Source: Strigamia acuminata (taxonomy: Eukaryota > Arthropoda > Chilopoda > Geophilomorpha > Linotaeniidae). Taken from it: a DNA stretch of 60,000 nucleotides. Below are positions 1-12,500 of this stretch, in pieces (the stretch's first letter is position 1; each line of letters opens with the position of its first letter). A model generated the notes under the pieces. That model was not told the origin of the DNA. It was given only the letters and a program-made list of their open reading frames with translations, and made no database searches. A program made the position numbers and the translations under genes. The stretch is from contig OX442314.1 in NCBI GenBank assembly GCA_949358305.1, positions 33,973,608 through 34,033,607 of the forward strand, given 5' to 3'.

Positions 1-139
1 GCTACCCTCATCTTACGAAATATTCCATCCACAATTCTACACATAACATCTGATAAATGCTACACTCTAGTGGAATGCAGTCTCACAATACCAAATAATT
101 TCGATTTTTATTCTACACCATTTTTCTCCAATAAATTTC

Positions 140-145
140 TTTATT
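140..145 (-). terminator. Poly(A) signal of the zinc-finger gene
   Basis: AATAAA on the minus strand, 67-72 nt downstream of the stop codon at 212-214. A normal position for a metazoan cleavage signal. Confidence 0.55.
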
Positions 146-211
146 AAATGATGAAAATCTAATAATATAAACTAAAAAAAAAAAAAAAAATGTGCACTAA
201 TAGTTGCATGG

Positions 212-3148
212 TCAAGGAACGACACGAATTACGTATATAACCGGCGCCGCATTACTCGCCGCCTCGTGACAATCCTGCTGCCCCGATCGCGCGATCTGCA
301 CCGGCACCAACGAGTTCTGATCGCCTTCTCCCACCGCCAACTGATCCCCCAGACACTGCTTCACCGACAACAACAACAAATCGTTTCCGTCGCCCCCGCT
401 CGTCCTCACCACCTCGTTGTTCGCTATCAAAATCGTCGACGAGTCCTCAATCACTTCCCCCTCCCCCACCAACACCCCCGACTCGTTCTCCGCACTCGAC
501 TCCTCGCCCTTCCGGGCCGCCTTCTTCGCTTTCCTCCCTCCCGACGCCTCCCCGCGCCTCCTCGTCGACAACACCGGCTCCTCGGGCACCGCGTGCTGGT
601 CCAGCTTGGGCAACTGCTGCTGCAGCACCTCCACCGTCAACCGCTCGTCCTTGCGCATCGAAATCTGCTGCAGAAACTCCTGCGTCACCTGCTGACCGCG
701 CGCGATCGCCGACGGCTCGTCCGCCAGCTTGGTCTGCGACTCTCCCGCCTCCTTGTTCTGCGTCTTGAAGCTGAAATTGCTCAGCTTGTGCACGGACTTC
801 ATGTGTTTGTTGATGTTTCCCTTCACGTTGCACGCGTACGAGCAATAATCGCACGCGTACGGCTTGAGCCCCGAGTGGATGATCGAGTGTCGCACCAGGT
901 GGTGTTTCGTCTTGAACTTGCGCTCGCAGTCGGGGCACACGTGCTCGCCCTCGCGGTGCGTCCTCCGGTGCACGGCGAGCTGCGAGAGGCTCTTGAAGCC
1001 CTTGCCGCACTCGCCGCAGATGTGCGGCCGCTCGCCCGTGTGGCGGCGCAGGTGCACGATGAAGGTCCAGCGCTGCTTGAGCACGTCGCCGCACACGGGG
1101 CACTTGAAGAGCTCGTCCTCGCTGTGCTTGACGGCCATGTGTCGGCGCAGGTTGTCGGCGCGGTGCGTGTGGAAGCCGCACTTGTCGCACATGTGTTTCT
1201 CGTTGCGCACGTGCACGTGTCGGATGTGGTCCTTGAGGCGCATGTCCGTCGTGAACATTTTGCCGCACTGCTCGCAGATGAACACTTTGGCGCCGGTGTG
1301 CTTGGGCATGTGGCGGATCAGGTCGATCTTGAGCACGCTCTTGTAGTCGCATTCGGTGCAGCGGTGGTCGAATTTGCCCTCGTGGCGCTTCATGTGCACC
1401 CACAGCGAGCTTTTCTGCGTGAAGCGGCGCTGGCACACGTCGCAGCTGAACGGTTTCTCGCCCGTGTGTTTGCGCATGTGGATGCGCAGGTACGACGAGT
1501 TGATGAACGTCCGGTTGCACACGGAGCACGTTTTGCCGTTGTCGGGCTGTTCGGGTGCGGCGAGCGGCTTTTTGCGCCGCGCGCGCAGTTTCGATTCGAT
1601 TCGATCGTCGTCGTTGTCGTTGTTGTTGTTGTTGGTGTTGTTATTGTTGTTGCTGATGTTGTTGTTGGTCTCTGGGACGTTCGTTTCGAGGGTTTCGGTG
1701 ATTCTTTCGGTGTTTTGTTGTTGTTTTGGTGCGAGGTCGGTCGGGTCTTTCATTTCCTTGCGCTCTAAGACGACGCTGCAGGGTTGGATGAGTTTGAGGT
1801 CCTTGGCGGCTTTCTTTGTCCGTGTTTGTGTTATGAGGAATTGGGGAACGTCGCTGAAATTGTTGAACCAGTTGGGCAGCGAGGAGAGGCGGCGTTTTGA
1901 ATTCGATTTGGTTGGTTTGGGTTTTCTGTTTGGGAGCAGGGGTTCGGGAGTGTTGCTGTCTGCTTCGATGGTGTTTGCACTCCGCTAAGGAAGAAATGTT
2001 GATTAATAAATAAATAAATGGGTGGGATTTTTTTAAAATTTGAAATACTTTGTTCGGTGTGGGTGGCTTTTTGGGTGTTTCTGATTTCGGCGCCGCTTTG
2101 CTCTTCCTCGGGGATCTAGGTGCGAAAGAATAATTTGTTGTTAATGTAACAAGGGGAGTGTGCGTAGTTCTAGTTAGTGGCAGAATTTTAGAATTTTTCA
2201 AAAATATTTTGATCATTTTAAAATTTGGAAAAAATATTTTTAAACATTAAAATTTTTGTAAAAATATTTTGAGACATTTCAGAATTTTGTAAAAATATTT
2301 GAACAATTTTAGAACGTTTAAAACGTATTTTAATAAATTTTAAAACGTTTAAAAAGTATTTTGATAAATTTTAAAACGTTTAAAACGTATTTTGATAAAT
2401 TTTAGAACGTTTAAAATGTATTTTGATAAATTTTAAAACGTTTAAAACGTATTTTGATGAATTTTAGAACGTTTAAAACGTATTTTGATAAATTTTAAAA
2501 CGTTTAAAACGTATTTAGATAAATTTTAGAACGTTTTAAAATGTATTTTGATGAATTTTAAAACGTTTAAAACGTATTTTGATGAATTTTAAAACGTTTA
2601 AAACGTATTTAGATAAATTTTAGAACGTTTTAAAACGTATTTTGATGAATTTTAAAACGTTTAAAACGTATTTTGATAAATTTTAAAACGTTTAAAATAT
2701 TTTGACAAACTTTAGTACGTTTAAAACGTATTTTGACAATTTTTGTATTAAAAAATTTCGTAATTCAAGAATAAAAGATAATTTTGTCCAATTTTTAGAC
2801 TCCTAAATCGATTTTTGGAGTCAAAATGGACCATTTCAGACGTCATTTCATTCCGCCACCACGACCAGCGGAGAACAATACCGAGTGCTCGGTGAGTCGC
2901 CAGTGGTTTCATCGCTATTCCGTGTTTCTATCAAACTCCCTTCAAGTGACGGTGGTGGGTTAATTTCCACCAGACATTCCTGCAGCTTGCTAAGTGCATT
3001 TAAACGAGCTCCTCCTGGCAAATGCTTCAATTTGCTGAGCAGGGCATCAATCTGCAATTCATTTATAAACACTCAAGTTAGTCACAACAAAACAAGGCGT
3101 GGCCGTACTACTTACGTCGTTCAATACGTCCGAGGGTGGATCACTCAT
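212..3148 (-). CDS. C2H2 zinc-finger protein, nine fingers, four coding exons
   Basis: Likely nuclear DNA-binding regulator. Coding exons, read on the minus strand: 3148-3116, 3051-2882, 2115-2049 and 1984-212. All junctions are GT-AG, the phases agree (0, 2, 0), and the sum is 2043 nt (680 aa plus stop). The start ATG at 3146-3148 opens [11 protein letters not shown] before a perfect GTAAGT donor. Nine C2H2 fingers fill residues about 243-489 (nt 1528-788), most joined by TGEKP-like linkers; fingers 4, 5 and 9 have an extra residue between the histidines. A Lys/Pro/Ser-rich segment and an Asn run (about residues 200-213) precede the fingers; a Gln/Glu-rich acidic tail follows. No ZAD, BTB or SCAN domain is visible and I cannot assign an ortholog. 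The large intron 2 holds a 31-bp minisatellite. An AATAAA lies about 70 nt past the stop. The exon model is inferred from splice signals and phase, not transcripts. Confidence 0.85.
2214..2745. repeat. 31-bp minisatellite in intron 2 of the zinc-finger gene
   Basis: About 17 tandem, slightly diverged copies of a 31-bp unit of the form GTATTTTGATAAATTTTAAA followed by ACGTTTAAAAC. T4 and A4 tracts fall roughly every 10 bases, so the unit spans about three helical turns. Variants (TAGAACG, GATGAATT, GTATTTAG) alternate along the array, suggesting spread of higher-order blocks. It fills nearly the whole intron between the exons at 2049-2115 and 2882-3051. Confidence 0.9.
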
Positions 3149-3474
3149 TACACAACAGTAAGTGCTATTTTGACGGTTCTATTCTAAATAAGTGAAAATA
3201 AGTGAAAGCGCGCGGACTATGGTAACCATACTCAATGCGACACGCATAACGGAAAATACCTTTTCTGCGCATGCGTCGTCTTACTCTCGAACCCGCTGAA
3301 GCAAGCTCTCGAACCAGAACAAAACAATAAAATATTCTGATATTAAAGATAAAAACAATATGTAATTCCGAAAAAAAAGTTAAAAATTATATCACGAGAA
3401 AATATTAATTTATTTTGTCAACAATTTTTTACATTCCAAATACAAAACAATACAAAATCATCAGCAGACTAATG
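3149..3474. promoter_or_regulatory. Intergenic region upstream of the zinc-finger gene
   Basis: About 325 bp between the zinc-finger ATG and the stop of the kinase-like locus; it should carry the zinc-finger promoter. No TATA box is obvious at a suitable distance. An AATAAA on the minus strand (3409-3414) is 61 nt past the kinase stop and could be its poly(A) signal. Confidence 0.35.
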
Positions 3475-4553
<1,079 letters not shown>

Positions 4554-4603
4554 ATTGAAGTTATTGGCAATCAAAGTGATGCTTTGTTTAAGTTTGCGTG
4601 TGG

Positions 4604-4611
4604 TTTATATA
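4604..4611 (-). promoter_or_regulatory. TATA box candidate upstream of the SRPK-like locus
   Basis: TATATAAA on the minus strand, about 50-60 nt before the ATG at 4553, with room for a start site about 30 nt downstream. Seen directly; function inferred from position. Confidence 0.35.
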
Positions 4612-4619
4612 CGTGATTT

Positions 4620-4905
4620 CAATTTATCCGTGTGTTGGAACGTTTACTTCACGTCGTAAATTCGTTTTCATTCGTACGCAAGACGAAAATTGTCATTTGA
4701 AATTGAAATATATCGAAAATCAAATATTTTAATTTTAGTTTATTTCATATTTAATATTTAAATTATCATTTATTTTCATTTTTCATTTATAGCAACGTTA
4801 TAAAATGACATTTTGTTACTTGAATAGGAAAATAGGAAATTTTATTTGCTTTGGTGTTACTGCAGTGCTGGAAAAATGTAATCAGAACTAGCAAAGTGCA
4901 AGTTG
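4620..4905. other. AT-rich intergenic spacer
   Basis: No coding potential seen. It lies between the kinase-like locus and the probable 3' end of sif. Confidence 0.4.
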
Positions 4906-4916
4906 TTGAGGTGCAT

Positions 4917-6508
4917 TTATTTTTATTCAGGATTGCATTGAAATTTCACATATATTCAGTTTCTTAAAATCTAACAAGAACTATAAAAGACAAAAATATA
5001 TTCACATTTTACATACATAGAATTTAATTATTTGCAACAACATAAAAAGAAATATATGTATAACATAACGTAACGTAATCCTAGAAATAAAGAAAACAAA
5101 ATAGCGAGAAATTAAACAAACTGAAAAAGCGTCATTAAAAATTTTAAATAAAATAAAATAAAATAAAATAAAATAAAATAAAAAACCCACATAGGAATGG
5201 ATCGAACAAGGTAATGACAAAAATACTACATTACGTGTTTTGAGGTTTCACAAATATATCGAGATAGATTTAAAGTGTACTTGAGTACATACGATAGCAA
5301 AGATTTGCATTCATACACTAGATAGAAATTCCAATCGACTAAATTCCATTAATCGTCTTCAATAAATAATGTCAACATTTTATTTTTCACATTTTTTTTA
5401 CTTTTTTTAAATTCCATTTCTCTATTTTAATTTGTAAACTATATATTTGAGCAGATGGATGATAATAGCCTAAATTTGTTGCATCTGCTTTTACAGTACT
5501 AACCAATAAACAAACTCCAAGTTTGTGAATTCTTTAGATCTATATGAGTAGTGCATTTATGGCACTCCTAGTACAGAGGAGCGGAGGAAAAATATTGTTT
5601 TTCTCGTTTGTTTGTTCAGATTGGCACATTTTGACAGAATGAGTGAGAGAAGAGATAAAGAGAGATCAGAGATTCTAACGTGGACGATTATCATTACTAA
5701 ATGCACGTTGTCCAACAAGAAAAATTTAAAAAATTTAAAAATTTAAAAATCAATAAAACAAAGAAAGAAATAGAAAAATAAAAATGGAAGAAATCACGAA
5801 ACGGTTATTGCAAAAGCCGTTTCATTTTCTTTGAATATAAGCGTAATTTAATGTCCTGATTTAATTACGATCCAGCAGAATCTCTCTTACCTACATCACT
5901 ACCACATATGTTTGAATAGGAAGTTATTTACAAGTGATTATTATTAATTAATATTACGGTATTATTATTTCGACATTTTTTTCTTGTTTACGTCGAAAAA
6001 AACCAAAAAGAGAGAAAAAAAAACGAGTTTTCAATTCATATATATATATACAAAAAGCAAAAATTGCAAATGACAATGTTTTTTTGATTTCTCATATTGT
6101 TTTTTTTAATTCTTTATAAATGTCGACGCGTTGCCTGCGCTCCAGGTGGAAAAACCCATCATTTATCAAAATACTCTCTTGTTTACACGCGATTATTAAT
6201 GATTAACCTTATTCTGTATAACATTATAATATATAAACTCAGAGCGAGGAAGGAAAGAAAAGAAGTTAGAGTGGGCATTTGTTGCAATGCTGACTCGAGT
6301 TGACCGGGTCGGAGTGACACACCCGTTTCGATCCAACCGGAAAAAAGAGCACAAAGTTGGACCCGAGATGTAACAGCTGCCATGATTTAAGTGTTTTGAG
6401 TGATACCTCCGTCCGAGAACGAGAAAAAAGTGGGATAATAGGGGGGAGGAAATATGTCGTCATCATTCGAGATATTGAGATAATTTCGAGTTATATTATT
6501 GATAAATT
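4917..6508 (-). other. sif: Probable 3' untranslated region of sif
   Basis: AT-rich, no ORF of note, directly downstream of the sif stop. Candidate AATAAA signals on the minus strand lie at 5379-5384 and about 4917-4922, giving a 3'UTR of about 1.1 or 1.6 kb. On the sense strand it holds two perfect Pumilio elements (UGUANAUA) at 5925-5932 and 6045-6052. It also has a (TAAAA)n tract at 5150-5182. The true end needs transcript data. Confidence 0.45.
5150..5182. repeat. (TAAAA)n microsatellite
   Basis: Six or more perfect 5-bp units in the presumed sif 3'UTR. Confidence 0.85.
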
Positions 6509-9500
6509 TTACAAATCCGAGTGTTTGCTAGTTGAAATAGGTTGTCGCTGTTCCTTTTTGGCTTGTGGCGGAGTCATGTAGAGTTTTTTGCCCTCGTGTA
6601 CCAAGTAGTGCTCACGAGCCCCGTCGTGTTCTTTGGCCGTGGAGCCCGGCATCGGAGGTCGTTCTGAAAAAGCGTTTTCCCGCGGTTTCCATACGGGGGA
6701 TCCCAAGGGCTTGCCGCTCTGCGATGGCGTGTAGTTGGAAGGCGCGTTGCTCGCTTGAATCAGTTTCGCCGCGGTCGAACCCGTCGAGCCTGTCGACAGG
6801 GTTGACGTCGTACTCAGGCTCAGGTGATTGGGAGTGCGACCCAAAGTCGGCTTAGTACTCACGTCTTTGTCGGACTTGTCCGATTTGTCCGACTGCGAAT
6901 CTTTGATCAATTCCGACTTGGAGTCTGACAGATCTTTGGCCGAGCCTCCGTCCACGTGATCTTTGGCGCCTCTGGAGCGGAAATCGACGTTGTCGTAAGT
7001 TTCCAAATCGTTGTCGATGTTGCCCGAAGAGTGTCTTTGGGGTCCCCGTTGTCCTTTCTTCTTGTTGCTCAGTGTACGAGACACTGAATCGCCCGGTTTT
7101 CGATAGTGGCCGTATTTATCTTTGGTTAGCGGCTTCGTCACCGGGATGTTCATGTTACGCACACTTTCGCGAATGATTTGTCGGATGGTCTTCAGGAAGG
7201 CATTGCGAAATTCGCTTGTGCTGTGGTACAAAATACAAAAATACAAAATACAAATTAAATACCGTATTTTACCAAATAAGAGCCGCGGCTCTTATTGAAA
7301 ACTGCCGCTTTGAGCTGCGGCTTTAATTCGGGGGCGGCTCTTATTTTAAATAGTGGCCAATAGCGTACTATTACGTTCATTGAACGTATATAGCCGCGGC
7401 TACTATTTGAGGGCGGCTCTTATATCAAGTCGCCTATCTCGTCAGCGGCTACTATTCGAGGGCGGCTACAATTCGAGGGCGACTCTTATTCGGTAAAATA
7501 CGGTAACACATCAATTGTGGTCAAACGCGACTTCTTTGCATAAAATATTATATCTTTTGATACTATTCTTAGAAGTGACCATCTTGTGCTGGGTCGGTAG
7601 GGGAGGACCATGGGGCGTTTGGACACCATTCACGATTAAAATCAACACAGAAAACGCACAGGTTGGATTGATTATCTTTATTGTGGTTGTCTAGGGGTTG
7701 CGAATTCACCGTGTTATCGCCTAGGTTGTTGGGCTGCCTTGCAGCAACCCAGCCCAGTCCGACCGCTGACCACGTGGTCAGGGACCACATGGGCAGCGTG
7801 GTCGGATTGCATTTGCCTGCCGTGCATTGCAGCAAGGCCAACGAGTCGCCTCAAGTCTTATCGGACTTGAGAGCAATCACGCCTCTTATTGCGACAAAAG
7901 TCGCCATTGTCTCCTTTATTGCAGAGCTCTCACAACCAGTCATGGGACTAAAGATCCAACTGTCTTCAAGATGGCAGTCAAGCCACGAAGAGACCTTGCT
8001 TAATCCTCTGTCCTGATTGGCTGCAATCAGGATACAGCTCCGACATGCGTCGTAGGAGCTACTGAGGATACTCTTCTTGATGTCACCAGTGCTGACTGGC
8101 GGCGGCCGATTGGTCACAAACTGACCCTTTGCTAGCCATCGGCTCCTATTGGCTACAATAGTGAGCCACCAGATGTCCCTTCCCATCATTATGCAAAGAA
8201 CAACTGCTCCACCTGCGCCCAATGTAGCAATTAATCACCTGTTAGAGAGATGATAAACTTTCTCTGATCGCCTTTGAATTTGCGACTTGAGATGAATCAG
8301 TTCCCACATAAAATGAGATTCAACATCCTTCATGGTACTGGCCCGAACTTGTACTTCCGTAACTGGAATCAAAACTTGATAACGAATGATTTCTACCTCT
8401 GCGTGATTACTTTTGCTAGATCCACCCTGGTTTTTCGAAATAAAAAAGTGTTAGTAAACATTTTGATGATGAGATTCAAGGTGAGATCATTACCATCAAT
8501 TTCTTTTTCTGCCGAATGCGTTCTTTGCACAGAAAGACGACAGCCGACTTGAAGACGAAACACATAGCATGTAATTCGAGGCCTTTCTTGATCTTGCCGA
8601 GAAAATCGGAGATGTTGAGCCACTCGACACCACCGTAATATAGCAGTTCTCCAGGACTTAAATCCACGTGCTGACAAAAAGCAATTTCAATTTCATTATC
8701 TGGACAATCAAGCGATCATTTTTACATTGATAAATGGCTAAAAATGGCTATTTTTGACGAAAAACGGCCATTTTTACATTGAAAAATAGCTAAAAACGAC
8801 CATTTTTGACGAAAAACGACCATTTTTGACGAAAAACGACCATTTTTGACAAAAAAACGACCATTTTTAACAAAAAACGACCATTTTTGACGAAAAACGA
8901 CCATTTTTGACGAAAAACGACCATTTTCGACGAAAAACGACCATTTTTGACGAAAACGACCATTTTTACATTGAAAAATGGCTAAAAACGGCCATTTTCA
9001 GCCATTTTTCGTCGCCTGTTTTTTTTAGCCGCGGAAATACCGATTTCCCAGGAGTACCGGCCATTTTGGTACCGGGAACCGGGAATTAAAAAAAGGCGGG
9101 AAAACAGAAACCCTAAAGCGATGTATACCTGTTTGGAGGATTTCAGATGTTGTCGGTACAAATGATCAAAAATAGCACCGTATTCCTCGTGGATGCGCTG
9201 CATTTCGTTGATATGTTCAGCCACTTTCTCCATTTCCTTTAACGCTCCTACAAAGATTACAACACACCCATTTGATCTAAGCCTCGTTTTAAAATTCGCA
9301 CTATTTCACGGGCTTTTTGTCTCTGTCGCATTTTTCTTTTCGCCTGCTCAATTTACTACCTGCGAGTTTGAGATGTTCGTCAGAGTTTGGCTCGGTGAGA
9401 TGTTTCATTTGCTGCAGCAACAACGGATATTTGAGGATCCTCTGAATAGGTTTGATCAAGTAGGACTCGAGCGTCGACGAATGTTGCTGCCTCGGGTTCC

Positions 9501-12500
9501 GAGCCTGAAGAAACTCTCGCAGCATTTGATTTCCTTCGCCTGAAAAGCGCCCTTTTTCAAAAAAATCAATCGTCAACTAGTCGATTGGCACTGCCGTCTG
9601 CTTACTAGGATGCAGCACTTTCTGAGCCTTCGAGTGACTGGCACAGAAGGAACTGTACAGCTTGAAGTGGTTGGCGTAACGCAAAAACGAGTCGGCCAAC
9701 GCGATTATCACATTCTAAACAAGACAAAAAAATTAAATCAAACTCAAATTCGTCAATCCATCGATTCCATCGAACCTTATACTGCTTCGGCTGAGTGAAA
9801 TTGTCCAAATCGACTTCTTTCCTGACGGCTTTCTCTAAACTCAATAGAAAAACCCTCTGGAAAGCGACGATTTCTTGGATGTTACCAAATAACGCGCTGA
9901 TTTCAGCGCTCGACAGAAACGTTTCCTGCTTCAGTGGCTCCAAATAGTTCTCTAGTAGGTTATTCAAGTGCTGCAAATACCAATTACACGCAGAAATGAT
10001 CGATTTTCTTCATTTTTTCCATAGAAATTGTATACCGTATATCCTCGCGTATAATGCGACCCCCCCATTTTAGGCGCCATTTTTGCTAATAAGTGGTGTA
10101 TGCGCGTATAATGCGAATTAACATTTGTGTACCACAACACTGCAAAATGTGGTTAGAAAAGTTTATTTATTTAAAAGAAAACTATAAAATCAAAAAAAAG
10201 TTTCCTCCTTGCTTATGTTTCGATGATGGATTGCTGGATTGTTGCATTATTTGCATTATTTGGATTGTCGGTTAGTCGTACTGTGTGTTGTAAACGGGAT
10301 AAACGAAGTCATATATGTACGAATTATGCACGTAGTCCATACGTTACGTATACGTCAATTTTTTTATTATTTTTTTTATTATGCACGTATAGTGTGACCC
10401 CCCCAATTCGAGGTCCAAAATTTGCAATAAATATTTCGCACTATACGCGAGGTTATACGATATTTCGATTGCGTGGGTTGCTTATTGTTACCTCAACATA
10501 AGTTTTTTCTGTGTCCACTAATTCAGAAATGACTTTCCTCAATTTCTCGGCGTCCGTCAACTGTCTGGTGGGAGCGATGGGCATTAAAGTGGCACTCGTG
10601 GCCGGGGTCATGCCCGTGCTGCTTGATAGCGGCGGAGTGCCACTTGATTTGCGTCGCTCCAGCATTGGTGATCGGCAATATTCCGTCACTTGTTCGGCTG
10701 TCTGGAAAACACAAAAGAACCACACGGATTCTAGCCAACTAGACTCACCTTGGTCAACTTATTTATAGAGAATTTATTGCAAACAAGCAAAAAACGAAAT
10801 TTCAAAGTATGGTTGTGATGTTTGGCGAAAAATAATCGAATTTCAACAAATGACTAAGTAAAACTACAGTATTTTTAGGGTGTAATGCTCGTTTTGAGTG
10901 GATATACTAACCAAAGGATGACACTCAGCATAAAGGGTAAACAAAGAAGGAGAGCTGTGGTAGAACTAAAAATTATAAACAAAAGTCAGAACAAAATAAA
11001 TGAACGTAAAAAATAATAAAATGTACGTGTAAATAATAATAAATAAAAATTCAATTTCTATATTTTCTTGCCATTGTGTGTTGGTGCTTTTACAGTACAT
11101 TTGGGTCATAATTTTACAGGTACCAGGCCAATTTTGTGCTAGGCCAAGGGTAAAAAATAGATTTTTTACATACAAAAATGCAAATAATATTTTAAAATGA
11201 ACTTATTAAATGCAATTAATGTGTACAAATTGATTTTTTAGATGCAAAAATGCGTTTCTTAGATGCAAAATGCATTTTTCAACTGCAAAAATGCATTTTA
11301 TTAATGCAAAAATCTATTTTATTAATGCAAAAATCCATTTTATTAATGCAAAAATCCATTTTATTAATGCAAAAATCCATTTTATTAATGCAAAAATCCA
11401 TTTTATTAATGCAAAAATCCATTTTATTAATGCAAAAATCCATTTTATTAATGCAAAAATCCATTTTATTAATGCAAAAATCCATTTTATTAATGCAAAA
11501 ATGCATTTTATTAATGCATAAAAGCATTCTTTAGACAATAAACACCAATTTATGTCAAAAATAATTTGTTTTTGAGGACTAACTACTGCTCTAATTGCAA
11601 ACACAAATTATTTTAGACAAAAAATGCATTTTTTTTAGTACTAGTAAAGGCATTGAAACTTCGGCTTATCAGCATGGTCAGAAAATAAAGTAATTGCATA
11701 AAAAAAAACTAACTCTAAAATAATTGAAATTTTCTTCATGTTTGGGGAGGGGCCTCATTTTCCTTAAAAAAAATTAAACCTTTATCTAATTACAAAAAAA
11801 AAAATGGTGATGATGAAATGATCATGACTTTCAAAATCCAAAAAAAAAAAAAAAAAAAATTAACGTTAAAAAAAACCAAAATACAAAAAATTTTAGTCGC
11901 AAAAAGTCTCATAGAAAAAAATCATGCATTATCAGAAAAACCAGAATTCCATGCGTCAAAAATGAGCGAAAAAATTGAGCATGAACAAAAAAAAAAAAAG
12001 TCAAAAACAAAAATTTTCGATTTTCGAAGATTCGAGTCTTGAGCAAAGGTATATTATTGAGTGACGCCCCTCCCCACACCTGGTAGAGGCGTGGGCGCAA
12101 CACGACACACGACAGGGACGCGTAGGAGGGGTCACGAACGAGGCTGAAGTCGATCCAAAGACCCGAATTTATATACCTTTCTGCAGGACTCTTCTATTAC
12201 CTTCAACAGGTTCTCAATCTGCTCTGACGAATGTTTGGGGTGGATTTCTTGACTGCTCGACGTCAGAGGCATTGAATCCATATCCGGACTCACTTTTTCT
12301 TGCGCTGAAATAAATCAAAAATTAATATTTAATTAAATTGTTTCAAAGTGCGAATTTCGTGCGCTTTTACTCCATGAAGGTGCGGGTACGATCAAACCAG
12401 TGATCATCTCTTCGCTCAAGGCTGAGTCGCTCGGAGGCGGCGGGCAGACCAGCTGTTCAATGAACTCGTCCGTGGTCTTCATGATGTTGACGAAGTCAGG

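Noticed and set aside
266-1768. 500-codon plus-strand ORF opposite the zinc-finger exon
   Set aside because: Antisense shadow of a GC-rich C2H2 exon; composition is Arg/Leu/His/Val repeats with no domain.
11250-11534. Uninterrupted repeat-peptide ORFs in several frames
   Set aside because: Produced by the 21-bp minisatellite, whose unit length is a multiple of three.
12177-12304. Longer form of sif exon 17 using the donor at 12175-12176
   Set aside because: In frame and possible, but the form ending IENLLK at 12201 joins directly to [12 protein letters not shown] as in other SIF proteins; kept only as an alternative.
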